From: PLA3 sp964592235 | GTDB taxonomy: Bacteria > Planctomycetota > Phycisphaerae > UBA1845 > UTPLA1 | Length of the DNA: 64,000 nt | Assembly (NCBI GenBank): GCA_964592235.1 | Contig: CAZQCF010000001.1 | Location: forward strand, 124,001 to 188,000 | Direction of reading: 5' to 3' | Shown here: positions 1 through 7,426 of the stretch, one piece after another | Position numbering within the stretch: the stretch's first letter is position 1 | Layout of the letters: the number at the start of each line of letters is the position of its first letter | Made by a program: the position numbers and the translations under genes | The notes under the pieces: model-generated | Databases searched by the model: none | Told to the model about the DNA's origin: nothing | What the model saw: the letters and a program-made list of their open reading frames with translations, nothing else

Positions 1-189
1 AATGAGGAGGAGGGTTTCCATTTAGTTGCCGATGACTTCGCGTGTCGTTGAAAGGTAACGGTCCAATGAAGAATGTAGAAGTTAGAAAGTAGAAAGGCTG
101 TCGCACAATTGACAACTTCTCCGCCGCGGGACACACTTTCTACATTCTTAATTCTACATTCTACATTACGTCGCGCCACTTGCCCTTCG
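1..189. repeat. intergenic low-complexity inverted repeat downstream of the BMC operon
   Basis: No gene is seen here. Positions 64-97 hold a purine-rich string of degenerate units (GAATGTAGAAG, TTAGAAAGTAG). Positions 137-171 hold their complement (CTTTCTACATTC, TTCTACATTCTACATT), so the segment could fold into a long imperfect stem. Similar strings occur at 24561-24665, 3053-3092 and 55797-55900. A 14-base word GGTTTCCATTTAGT near position 12 recurs near 17485. Confidence 0.55.
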
Positions 190-525
190 CTATTCTGTCG
201 CCCTCGGTGCCCGCTCGCCCGCCTCGGCGGATCCATGACGGGCGCTTGAGGCTGGGATGGCGACACTGATCTCGTCGATGATCCCGACGATGATCGACCG
301 CACGGGGGCTTTGGAGTCGTTCAACACCTGACGCGCGCCGTTGCCCTCGTCGAGCACCAGCACGCGCTGGCCCGGCCCCGCGCCGACCGAATCCACAGCG
401 ATGAGATACTTGCCCGTCGGCGCGCCGTCGGCGTGAATGTGATCGACGATCATCAACTTCTTGCCCGTGCAAATCGAGTGATGAATCGTGGAGTAGATGT
501 TGCCGCGGACGATGCCGAGAATCAC
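190..525 (-). CDS. BMC-P shell vertex protein (EutN/CcmL family), first of three
   Basis: This pentameric shell protein would cap the vertices of a bacterial microcompartment. The protein is 111 residues from the GTG at 525; its N-terminus (ILGIVRGNIYSTI) and the later VDSVGAGPGQRVLVLDEGN and IVGIIDEIS segments match the EutN/CcmL beta-barrel fold. The GTG overlaps the TGA of the upstream BMC-P gene as GTGA, so translation is probably coupled. A much longer frame reading upstream is rejected because it runs through two other BMC genes. The last 20 or so residues are encoded by a dispersed repeat (207-242) and probably do not belong to the conserved fold. It is the last gene of a seven-gene operon. 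Confidence 0.88.
   Translation of the reverse strand: MILGIVRGNIYSTIHHSICTGKKLMIVDHIHADGAPTGKYLIAVDSVGAGPGQRVLVLDEGNGARQVLNDSKAPVRSIIVGIIDEISVAIPASSARHGSAEAGERAPRATE
207..242. repeat. dispersed palindromic repeat (CCGCC-TC-GGCGG type) inside a BMC-P tail
   Basis: The core hairpin CCGCCTCGGCGG lies at 219-230, followed by ATCCATGACGGG. The same core plus TCCATGAC occurs at 537-555 in the neighbouring BMC-P gene. The flank GTGCCCGCTCG is shared with the copies at 47839 and 55900. It encodes the C-terminal extension of the BMC-P protein. Confidence 0.6.
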
Positions 526-824
526 GACGCGCCTCCCCGCCTCGGCGGCTCCATGACCGGCAGGTCCACGCCGTCCACGATTCCGATGATCGTGTGATCC
601 ACCGGCACAAACGCTTCCTCCAGCGCCATGGCCGCCTCGCGCCCGCCTTCGAAGTAAATCAACTCGCCCGGGCCGGCCATCCGCGTCGCATCGCAGCACA
701 CAATCGGCGCGCCCGCCGGGTGCTGCTGCTTGTCCAACGGCTGCACGATGAGAAACGGAACGCCGGTCAGGCCCTTGTAAGCGACCGCGTTTACGAGCGT
801 CCCCATCACGCGACCGAGGTGCAT
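522..824 (-). CDS. BMC-P shell vertex protein (EutN/CcmL family), second of three
   Basis: A pentameric microcompartment vertex protein of 100 residues. The start at 824 (ATG, protein MHLGRVMGTLVNAVAYKGL) gives the usual EutN/CcmL beginning and length. The segment AGPGELIYFEGG followed by IIGIVDGVD matches the family core. Its ATG overlaps the stop of the upstream BMC-T gene by one base (TGATG), and its own stop overlaps the next gene's GTG, so three shell genes are translationally coupled. The short tail VMEPPRRGGAS is encoded by a repeat-like hairpin at 535-560. The family assignment is firm; the specific position in the shell is inferred. Confidence 0.9.
   Translation of the reverse strand: MHLGRVMGTLVNAVAYKGLTGVPFLIVQPLDKQQHPAGAPIVCCDATRMAGPGELIYFEGGREAAMALEEAFVPVDHTIIGIVDGVDLPVMEPPRRGGAS
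535..560. repeat. second copy of the CCGCC-TC-GGCGG repeat, at the end of a BMC-P gene
   Basis: CCGCCTCGGCGG at 537-548, followed by CTCCATGACCGG, parallels 219-242 at the end of the adjacent paralogue. This could reflect paralogous gene ends or insertion of the same repeat. Confidence 0.5.
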
Positions 825-1405
825 CACCAGCCCTCCCCGAAACGCGTCGAGCGCGACAGCTTCTCGCGCACGGCATCGTCCCAGCGCGGAGTGATGCTGC
901 TGCATGCCGGCGCAGGGCGATTGGCGATGCGGGTGCAGCCGATTTCAATCGCCGCCTCCACGTCCGCCTGCTCGCCGGTGAAGTACGCCAGTCCTTTGCC
1001 GCCCAGGCCATCGCCAAGGCGAAGCTGAACGAGGGTCACGTTCGCGCCCTTCACCGCGGCGTCGGCGGCTTCGAGCACGGCCGCGAGCGTCGGCGTCTCG
1101 ATGATGCCAAGCGTGTCAGGCGACCAGTCGGTCGTCGCGCCGCCAATGGCGGCATACACGGAGCGATCGACGTCGGGCAGTAGCACGCGGTCGATCAGGC
1201 TGTCAGCACCGTATTGGCAGCCCGTGGTGAAAGATTCCTGCACGGCGGCAACTTCGCCCTCAAAAAGAATGGCGAATCGGCCCGGCTGGAACGTGCCGAC
1301 GCGGATGATGTCCACCGGGGCCTTCTTGGCGAGCGCGTCGGCGGCGCGCGTGCCGAGTGCGATGCTGGCGTATTCGATCAGGGCGATGGCGGGTGCGTCG
1401 GACAC
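824..1405 (-). CDS. BMC-T tandem-domain shell protein
   Basis: A trimeric shell protein with two fused BMC domains (193 residues). Domain 1 is about residues 5-85 (ALIEYASIALGTRAADALAKK, GRFAILFEGEVAAVQESF). Domain 2 is about 97-190 (LGIIETPTLAAVLEAADAAVK, KGLAYFTGEQADVEAAIEIG). No CxxCxxC-type iron-sulfur site is seen in the loops, unlike PduT-like trimers. From memory the domain pattern resembles the Hoch_5816-type trimer of Haliangium ochraceum; a search should confirm this. The start is GTG at 1405, nine bases after the stop of the aldehyde dehydrogenase gene, with GGGG before it. It would form facets of the same shell. Confidence 0.87.
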   Translation of the reverse strand: MSDAPAIALIEYASIALGTRAADALAKKAPVDIIRVGTFQPGRFAILFEGEVAAVQESFTTGCQYGADSLIDRVLLPDVDRSVYAAIGGATTDWSPDTLGIIETPTLAAVLEAADAAVKGANVTLVQLRLGDGLGGKGLAYFTGEQADVEAAIEIGCTRIANRPAPACSSITPRWDDAVREKLSRSTRFGEGW

Positions 1406-1414
1406 GTTTGGCCC

Positions 1415-2875
1415 CTAGACGATTCTGAAATGATCGACCAACACGCATCGGCGCTCGCGGGAGAAGGTCCGCGGGTCGGTCAGGCCCTCGCCGGTGGGGC
1501 TGGCGATGCTGAAGGAACAATATCCCTCGCCGCCCTCGCCGAGGCCGCAATAAATCGGCCCGTTCTTCACGAAGATGCTGCAATTGATCTCCCGGGCCAT
1601 GCGCGAGAGATTCGCCAGGTTCAGCGAGTGCATCGCGGCGGAGTGGCCGAACCCGTGTTCGGCTGCAATGGCGAGGTCGATGGCTTCGTCGGCGCTTTTC
1701 ACTCGCGCCACGGGCAAGACGGGCATGAGCTGCTCGGTCCAGATGAGCGGATGCTCGACCGGCACATCGAGGACGGCGAGCCGCACGGTATCGGGCACGC
1801 GCAGGCCGATCTGTTCGAGAATGACGTTCGCATTCTTGCCGATCCACTTTCGATTGATGACGCCCGGTTTGCGCGGGCCGCGCGTCTCCTCGAAGATGAC
1901 CTTTTCCAAGGCGCGGGTTTGCGGCGGCGTCAGGACGATCGCGCCGTTGGCCTGCATCACTTTCAGCAACTTGTCGGCAATCGCCTCCACCGCGAAGACT
2001 TCCTTCTCGTCGGTGCAGATCACGTTGTTGTCGAACGATGCGCCGCGCACGATGTCGCGACCGGCCTTGTCGATATCGGCCGTCTCGTCGACGACGACGG
2101 GCGGATTGCCCGGCCCGGCGCAGACGGCGCGTTTGCCGCTGGCCATGGCGGCCTTCACGACGCCCGGTCCGCCGGTGACGACGAGCAATCGCACGCCGCG
2201 ATGCTGCATGAGCTGCTGGGCTGACTCGATGGTCGGCTCGGCCAGGGCGGTGATGACGTTGGGCGGCCCGCCGGCGCGTTGAATCGCCTCGTTAATGAGG
2301 CCGACGTTGCGGCATGAGACGCGCTTCGCGTTGGGATGCACGTTGAAGACGACGGTGTTGCCGGCCGAGACCATGCCGATCGTGTTGCAGATGATGGTGG
2401 ACGTCGGGTTGGTGGTCGGCGTGATGGCGGCGATGACGCCGAAGGGGGCGCGCTCCATGAGCGTGAGGCCGTGATCGCCGGAGGTGGCGCGAGGCTCGAG
2501 GACTTCGGGGCCGGGGGTTTTTCGCGTGACGAGGCGGTTCTTGATGATCTTGTCTTCGACGCGGCCCAGGCCGGTTTCGTCGTGTGCGTCGCGGGCGAGG
2601 CTGATGGCGTTGGCGAACATCGATTCGCGGATGGAGGCGATGATGTCCTTGCGTTTGTCGAGGCTGACGCGTTTGAATTGCCTGAACGCCTCGGCAGCCG
2701 CGGCGACGCACTCGTCGATGGTGCGAAAGACGCCTGCGGGCAGCGCGCCGCCGCGCGAGAGGGCTTCGCGCTGGGCAGGTGGGAGGCTGGGCGCGCCGGT
2801 CGCGGCGCCGGTTCGCAGCCGGTCAAACACGCGAGCAGCGATGGCGCCGATCTGGCTATCGTCGAGGGAGGACAC
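1415..2875 (-). CDS. CoA-acylating-type aldehyde dehydrogenase of a microcompartment (PduP/EutE-like)
   Basis: It would oxidise an aldehyde made inside the microcompartment to an acyl-CoA, recycling CoA and NAD inside the shell. The protein is 486 residues, close to PduP/EutE plus an N-terminal extension. The nucleotide-binding region includes NPTSTIICNTIGMVSAGNTV, and the predicted catalytic cysteine is Cys287 in NNVICTDEKE. Residues 5-20 (DDSQIGAIAARVFDRL) form a short amphipathic helix followed by a Gly/Ala/Pro-rich linker, the usual form of an encapsulation peptide. The start is GTG at 2875. It is the only enzyme in the operon, so the aldehyde-producing signature enzyme must be elsewhere. 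CoA dependence is inferred from family resemblance. Confidence 0.88.
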   Translation of the reverse strand: MSSLDDSQIGAIAARVFDRLRTGAATGAPSLPPAQREALSRGGALPAGVFRTIDECVAAAAEAFRQFKRVSLDKRKDIIASIRESMFANAISLARDAHDETGLGRVEDKIIKNRLVTRKTPGPEVLEPRATSGDHGLTLMERAPFGVIAAITPTTNPTSTIICNTIGMVSAGNTVVFNVHPNAKRVSCRNVGLINEAIQRAGGPPNVITALAEPTIESAQQLMQHRGVRLLVVTGGPGVVKAAMASGKRAVCAGPGNPPVVVDETADIDKAGRDIVRGASFDNNVICTDEKEVFAVEAIADKLLKVMQANGAIVLTPPQTRALEKVIFEETRGPRKPGVINRKWIGKNANVILEQIGLRVPDTVRLAVLDVPVEHPLIWTEQLMPVLPVARVKSADEAIDLAIAAEHGFGHSAAMHSLNLANLSRMAREINCSIFVKNGPIYCGLGEGGEGYCSFSIASPTGEGLTDPRTFSRERRCVLVDHFRIV

Positions 2876-2910
2876 GGTTCATGCTCCAGGCTTCCATGCG
2901 AGCGCCACCC

Positions 2911-2936
2911 ATCCGAGCCGCGACCGTCAGGGAGCG
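2911..2936 (+). repeat. 26-bp dispersed repeat, copy 1
   Basis: The repeat begins ATCCGAGCCGCG and ends AGGGAGCG. It is identical to the copies at 3528-3553 (minus strand) and 61526-61551 except for one variable base (C here, T and A in the others). It lies between the aldehyde dehydrogenase and BMC-P genes. Confidence 0.85.
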
Positions 2937-3052
2937 TCGAGCGGCTCGGCGTATTGCAAAGATCGTATCAAACAGTCAGGCGGTGACAGCCGTCAGACAG
3001 AATAGCGAATAGCAAAAGTTGGTCGCGCAGCGTGGTTACTCTTCGGCGTCGA

Positions 3053-3092
3053 CCATTCCCGATTCATCATTCGCCATTCTCAATTCTTCTTG
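3053..3092. repeat. low-complexity ATTC-rich repeat
   Basis: A degenerate string of CATTC/ATTC units (CATTCCCGATTCATCATTC and on) just after the stop of the BMC-P gene. It belongs to the same type as 64-171, 24561-24665 and 55797-55900. Confidence 0.45.
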
Positions 3093-3370
3093 TACTTCGT
3101 CTCCCCGCCGACTTCCCATTGATCGACGATCGCCATGACGACGGCGTCGACCGGCTTCTTGTCGGTCGCCTCGGTCTGTCGCGCCGAGGAACCGGCGGCG
3201 TACAGCACCATCTCGCCGACGCCCGCGCCGACGGCATCGGCCGCGACGACCGTCGCCCCGGTCGGCTTGCCGTCGAGATCGACGCATTTGAGCACGAGCA
3301 TCTTCAGCCCGCTAAGGCTGGGTTCCTTGCGGGTGGCGACGACCGTGCCGATGACCTGGGCGAGCAGCAT
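3080..3370 (-). CDS. BMC-P shell vertex protein (EutN/CcmL family), third of three
   Basis: A 96-residue pentameric vertex protein with the most canonical family N-terminus of the three: MLLAQVIGTVVATRKEPSL. KMLVLKCVDLDGKPTG, AADAVGAGVGEMVLYAAGSS and AVVMAIVDQWEV follow, covering the whole EutN/CcmL domain without extension. The start is ATG at 3370. It lies between the BMC-H and aldehyde dehydrogenase genes, with repeat-bearing spacers of about 200 bases on both sides, so coupling is looser than in the distal part of the operon. Confidence 0.92.
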   Translation of the reverse strand: MLLAQVIGTVVATRKEPSLSGLKMLVLKCVDLDGKPTGATVVAADAVGAGVGEMVLYAAGSSARQTEATDKKPVDAVVMAIVDQWEVGGETKYKKN

Positions 3371-3527
3371 GATCTAGACCAAGTTGATCAGAGCCGATTC
3401 GTGTCGAACCGGATTCCTGGAAGTCGTTGAGCGGTTCGAAGCTCCACTCCGATGCACCGGACCGACCCGGCCCGGCTCTGCTGATTTCCTGCATTCGCGA
3501 CTCGCCGCTCGCGGAACGGTTACCCGG

Positions 3528-3553
3528 CGCTCCCTAACGGTCGCGGCTCGGAT
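3528..3553 (-). repeat. 26-bp dispersed repeat, copy 2
   Basis: The reverse complement begins ATCCGAGCCGCG and ends AGGGAGCG, with T at the single variable position. It lies in the spacer downstream of the BMC-H gene, in opposite orientation to the copy at 2911. Confidence 0.85.
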
Positions 3554-3580
3554 TGCGTACGCGCTCCAGAAGAGCAGCCG

Positions 3581-3886
3581 CTACTTTCCGGCCTTCTTCG
3601 CCTGCTCGGCGCGGCCCAGGGGCAAGGCGATGTCCACGTTTGTATGCGGGCGAGCGATGACATGCACCGCGACCACCTCGCCCACGCGCGCCGCAGCAGC
3701 CTGGCCCGCGTCGCAGGCGGCCCGAACGGCGGCCACGTCGCCGCGCACGATTGCGGTGACATAGCCTCCGCCGATCTTCTCGTACGAGACCAATTCGACC
3801 TTGGCAGCCTTCACCATCGCGTCGGCCGCCTCGACCATCGCGGCGAATCCGCGCGTCTCGATCATTCCCAATGCTTCGGTGCTCAC
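3581..3886 (-). CDS. BMC-H hexameric shell protein
   Basis: The only single-domain hexamer-type shell protein in the locus, so it is probably the bulk facet tile. It has 101 residues and one BMC domain at about 3-85: ALGMIETRGFAAMVEAADAM, then VTAIVRGDVAAVRAACDAG and VHVIARPHTNVDIALPLG. The usual hexamer features are present, including the K-containing edge helix (ADAMVKAAKVELV) and the G-rich pore loop (YEKIGGGYV). The start is GTG at 3886 with a clear GGAGG six bases upstream. A short Lys/Ala tail ends the protein. Confidence 0.95.
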   Translation of the reverse strand: MSTEALGMIETRGFAAMVEAADAMVKAAKVELVSYEKIGGGYVTAIVRGDVAAVRAACDAGQAAAARVGEVVAVHVIARPHTNVDIALPLGRAEQAKKAGK

Positions 3887-4040
3887 CGCAATCCTCCATC
3901 CAGGTCAGCCAACGTTCCTGGTCATGCCGTCCAATCTTGTCGTCAGCCCATCCTGCAACCGAGCCGCCCGTACCTTGCCGGCGGGCGCGAGCCTACTCGA
4001 TCCAAGCGGGCGGGACGCCCACGCTACCCGGGGCCACGGA

Positions 4041-4664
4041 CTATTTCGCGCTGCGCCCGGTCACACCGGCGATTGCCGCTTCGGCCGCGCGATAGCCCAC
4101 GTCGATGTCCCGCTCCTCGCCGCCGAGGTACACGCGCCCGAAACTTCCAAACGAGCGGACTTCCAGAATGTTGATGTTCGCGGCCTTTTCTGCTTCGTTG
4201 GCCGCGAGCGCTGCATAGGCGGCAGGTTCCAGCTCCATCACATACAGCGAATGGCCCGGCAGGATCATGTTGCCGTGGCGCATGCGATTGATCAATTGCG
4301 TCTGGTATGCATCGACGTGGCGGATGACCTGGCTGGAGAGGACGCGCGGCTTGATGCGGTCTTCTTCCTTCAGCTCCAGGGCGGAGAGGATGGCCTGACC
4401 CGCCGCGCGGACATCGGCCTGGCTGTCGGCGTGGACCTCCAACATGCCGTACTGCCGCTCGACGATTTGCATGCCGGGGGTGACGCGCGTGCTTTTCAGC
4501 GCGATATCGGTCACGCGGTTGATCTCGATGCCGGGGGAAATTTCCACAAACAGCGCCGCCTGAAACGGATTGGGCAGGAATCCCTGCGAGACCGTCGCCT
4601 GAAACGAGGCGAACTGCGGCTGAAGGCTGTCGAGGAACGTGTAGCTGCGAAGGTCCACGGCCAT
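4041..4664 (-). CDS. BMC-T tandem-domain shell protein, first gene of the BMC operon
   Basis: A trimer-forming shell protein of 207 residues with two BMC folds, beginning AVDLRSYTFLDSLQPQFASF. Other signatures are FVEISPGIEINRVTDIALK, YGMLEVHADSQADVRAAG and, in domain 2, YAALAANEAEKAANINILEV. From memory this matches the Hoch_5812/3341 type of Haliangium trimer better than PduB/EutL. The ATG at 4664 is preferred over a TTG at 4700 because the TTG lies within the -35 element. There is no Shine-Dalgarno; the -10 box ends seven bases before the ATG, so a leaderless message is likely. Confidence 0.88.
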   Translation of the reverse strand: MAVDLRSYTFLDSLQPQFASFQATVSQGFLPNPFQAALFVEISPGIEINRVTDIALKSTRVTPGMQIVERQYGMLEVHADSQADVRAAGQAILSALELKEEDRIKPRVLSSQVIRHVDAYQTQLINRMRHGNMILPGHSLYVMELEPAAYAALAANEAEKAANINILEVRSFGSFGRVYLGGEERDIDVGYRAAEAAIAGVTGRSAK

Positions 4665-4671
4665 AGGGGCT

Positions 4672-4700
4672 ACGTTAGGACGCCGCAGAAGGGCTGTCAA
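4672..4700 (-). promoter_or_regulatory. sigma70-type promoter of the BMC operon
   Basis: On the minus strand, TTGACA (4695-4700) is followed by a 17-base spacer and TAACGT (4672-4677). The ATG of the first BMC-T gene starts seven bases after the -10 box, so the transcript would start at or next to the start codon. Confidence 0.6.
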
Positions 4701-4807
4701 TTACCAGACGCCTTTACGAGCCGGGCCAGTTATGGCTCGGAATCTTCCGCCGCATGACGGCGGCGGCTCGGGCCGATTCTGCATCTCGGGCACGCTCGGC
4801 GAGCTGT

Positions 4808-4813
4808 TATAAT
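4808..4813 (+). promoter_or_regulatory. -10 box TATAAT upstream of the M1 peptidase gene
   Basis: A perfect TATAAT 40 bases before the GTG start at 4853. No convincing -35 hexamer is seen at 16-18 bases. It lies in the divergent region shared with the BMC promoter. Confidence 0.45.
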
Positions 4814-4852
4814 AGGGATGGGTAGCTCCGGGGGATCGGGGGGAAAGGTGGA

Positions 4853-7216
4853 GTGGTGGTGACAATTCAATTGTTTGTGTTGGCATTCTGGTGTACCGGT
4901 CTGTTCGGGCCGGTCGAGCCGCCGGTGGATCCGTGTGCTGATGCGGACGGCCCGAGATGCGGGAAGGCTCATGCGGCGGTCCTGCGCGATCGTGCGGCGG
5001 AGCAGGATGCGGAATCGCCGGGCGCGGCCGGTTTGCGCGATGCGCTGACCGATACCGACGTTCTGCATTACGACCTGGATATCGAAATCTCGAACATCAA
5101 CACCGCGAACAACAACTGCACCGTCACCGGCCGGAATGTGATGACGATCAAGTCGCTGGTCGATGGTTTGTCGGAGTTCACGTTTCGCCTGCGCACGCAG
5201 TACACCATCACCAGCGCGCTGATCAACGGTACGACGCCGATCTCGGTCGCGACGGTCAACACGACAACGCGGCTTGCGACGCTCGACCGCGCGTACAATG
5301 CCGACGAAGTGTTCACGCTGACCATCGAATACACCGGCACGTCGTTTTCCGCGGGGTTCGGCTCGATTGAAGTCGACACCCAAACGGGCGGTAGCACGGC
5401 TGTCGTCGCGACGTTGAGCGAAGCGTGGTACGCGTACACGTGGTGGCCGGCGAAAGACGGGACGACGAACGACCCGGGGGACAACGGCGACAAGGCGACG
5501 TTTGAGTTTTCGTTGACCGCGCCGAACAACTGGGTGGTGCCGTCCAACGGCTTGCTGCTCGGCGTGGACACGTTGAGCGGCAATCGCAAGCGATACAACT
5601 GGGCGACGAACTACCCGATGTCCACGTATCTTCTGGCGTTCGCCGCGACAAATTACAACACGTGGACACTGACTTACATGTACCCCGGCGGCACGATGCC
5701 GGTGGAGTTCTACATCTACCCCAACAGCGATACGCCGGCCAATCGCGCGAGCTGGGGCAAGTGCGTCGACATGCTCGCGGCGTTTCGGCCGATCTACGGC
5801 GAGTATCCGTTCATCAACGAAAAGTACGGCATCTACCATTTCAACTTCGGCGGCGGCATGGAACACCAGACCATGACCGGCCAGGGCACCTTCAACGAGG
5901 GCGTCACCGCGCACGAGCTGGGCCATCAGTGGTGGGGCGACATGATCACGTGCAAGACGTGGAGCGATATCTGGCTGAACGAGGGCTTCGCGACGTACAG
6001 CGAGTGCCTGTGGGACGAACGCAAGACCGGGGTGGTCGATCCCGCGGCGTATCAGGCGGCCGTGAATGCCCATCGGCCTTCGAGCAACGGCGGTGGTGAT
6101 TCGGTCTATATTTATCCCGCGACCGTCGTCAGCGGGGGCATGAACCGGGTCTTCTCCAGCACCTACAGCTACAACAAGGGCGCGTGGGTCCTGCACATGC
6201 TCCGCGGCATCGTCGGCGATGAGGCGTTCTTTGACATCCTCGCCGCGTATCGAGCGGCCTACGAGTACTCGGCCGCCACGACCGACGACTTCGCCATCCT
6301 CGCGGAGAACGTCAGCGGCGTCGAGCTGACGCCCTTCTTTAATCAATATGTCTACAACCGCGGCGCGCCGACGTATCAATACGGCTGGCAGTCAGTCAGC
6401 GTCAACGGGCAGAACTACCTTCTCGCGAGAATCGCCCAGACGCAGACGGCGACGGCCGGCTCGCCGCCTCAGGTGCTAAGCGTGTATGAGATGCCCGTGC
6501 GACTTCAGGCGACGATCGGCGGCAGCCCGCAGACCGTCATCGCGAACAACACGGCTCGCACCCAGTGGTTTGTGATCCCCGTCAGCGGCGCGGTGACGGC
6601 CGTGGCATTTGATCCCGGTCCGTGGATTCTTCGCGGCACGACGAGCAGCGTGGCGTATGTCGCCGGTCCGCCGAAGATCGTCGCGACGACGCCGGCGCCG
6701 GGCGCGACCGTGGACGGGGGCGCGAATCAGGTCAGCGTCTGGCTGCACACAAATGTCAATACAACCGCAAGCGATTTTTCGGTCGTCGGCGATTCGACCG
6801 GCCCGGTCGCCTTCACGCTGGCCTCGGGCGCGAACGTGAACCCCGTGGTGCTGAACTTCGCCGATCCGCTGCCGCCCGACAGCTACACGCTGACGATCCG
6901 CGACACGCTCACGGCTGTGAACAGCGGCATGGCGCTGGACGGCGAGATGGCTGACCCATCAAGCCCGGCATCGCTGCCCTCGGGCGAGGGCACGGCCGGC
7001 GGCGATGCGGTGATTCGATTCAGCGTCGCGCCGTGCGTCGTGGCGGCGGACATCGATGCGGACTGCGACGCGGATGAGCTGGATGTCGATTTGTTCGTGC
7101 AGGTGCTGCTGGGTGCGGACACCGATCCGGATCATGTCGATCGAAGCGATCTGGATGGGAACAACGCGGCAGACGGGGCGGACATCGCGCTGTTCCTCGC
7201 GGCGTATCTGCCATAA
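4853..7216 (+). CDS. secreted M1-family metallopeptidase with dockerin-like C-terminus
   Basis: A zinc aminopeptidase-type protease of the M1 family, 787 residues, probably exported. The N-terminus is short and hydrophobic (TIQLFVLAFWCTGLFG). The active site is H354ELGH358 followed by E377 in WLNEGFATYSE, which gives the exact HEXXH-18-E spacing; the substrate-binding motif reads GGGMEH instead of GAMEN. After about residue 600 there is an Ig/Big-like stretch. The last 65 residues carry paired Asp-rich loops (DIDADCDADELDVD, SDLDGNNAADGADI) of dockerin type. Three GTG codons lie in a row at the start, behind GGGGGGAAAGG. It could be a cell-surface or outer-membrane-associated enzyme. Confidence 0.9.
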   Translation: MVVTIQLFVLAFWCTGLFGPVEPPVDPCADADGPRCGKAHAAVLRDRAAEQDAESPGAAGLRDALTDTDVLHYDLDIEISNINTANNNCTVTGRNVMTIKSLVDGLSEFTFRLRTQYTITSALINGTTPISVATVNTTTRLATLDRAYNADEVFTLTIEYTGTSFSAGFGSIEVDTQTGGSTAVVATLSEAWYAYTWWPAKDGTTNDPGDNGDKATFEFSLTAPNNWVVPSNGLLLGVDTLSGNRKRYNWATNYPMSTYLLAFAATNYNTWTLTYMYPGGTMPVEFYIYPNSDTPANRASWGKCVDMLAAFRPIYGEYPFINEKYGIYHFNFGGGMEHQTMTGQGTFNEGVTAHELGHQWWGDMITCKTWSDIWLNEGFATYSECLWDERKTGVVDPAAYQAAVNAHRPSSNGGGDSVYIYPATVVSGGMNRVFSSTYSYNKGAWVLHMLRGIVGDEAFFDILAAYRAAYEYSAATTDDFAILAENVSGVELTPFFNQYVYNRGAPTYQYGWQSVSVNGQNYLLARIAQTQTATAGSPPQVLSVYEMPVRLQATIGGSPQTVIANNTARTQWFVIPVSGAVTAVAFDPGPWILRGTTSSVAYVAGPPKIVATTPAPGATVDGGANQVSVWLHTNVNTTASDFSVVGDSTGPVAFTLASGANVNPVVLNFADPLPPDSYTLTIRDTLTAVNSGMALDGEMADPSSPASLPSGEGTAGGDAVIRFSVAPCVVAADIDADCDADELDVDLFVQVLLGADTDPDHVDRSDLDGNNAADGADIALFLAAYLP

Positions 7217-7310
7217 GCAGAGCCGGGCCGTGACGGGCCGGTGGATTTGCGCAATCGATCATCCTCACCGTACGAGTTCCCAGACCGGCCCGATTCGAGC
7301 CGGCTCCGAT
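7206..7310. repeat. GCCGG/CCGGC-rich imperfect palindromes
   Basis: AGCCGGGCCGTGACGGGCC (from about 7211) and ACCGGCCCGATTCGAGCCGG (from about 7285) are imperfect palindromes between the two protease genes. They resemble the AGCCGG..CCGGCT element at 58360-58430. Confidence 0.35.
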
Positions 7311-7345
7311 TCGCACATTCGCGGTCAACCGGAATTCGGCGGCGC

Positions 7346-7374
7346 TTGTGAAAAGCAAGCATCGGCGGTACAAT
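7346..7374 (+). promoter_or_regulatory. sigma70-type promoter of the M16 protease gene
   Basis: TTGTGA (7346-7351), a 17-base spacer and TACAAT (7369-7374), about 53 bases before the GTG start at 7427. Confidence 0.55.
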
Positions 7375-7426
7375 CTTCCCCCGCTTCAGTCGAAAACAGT
7401 GACATTTTCTTTCGGGAGGAATCGCC

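Noticed and set aside
1214..2224. 336-codon open frame on the plus strand across the aldehyde dehydrogenase and BMC genes
   Set aside because: Opposite-strand shadow of high-GC coding DNA; the minus strand encodes clear BMC and dehydrogenase domains.
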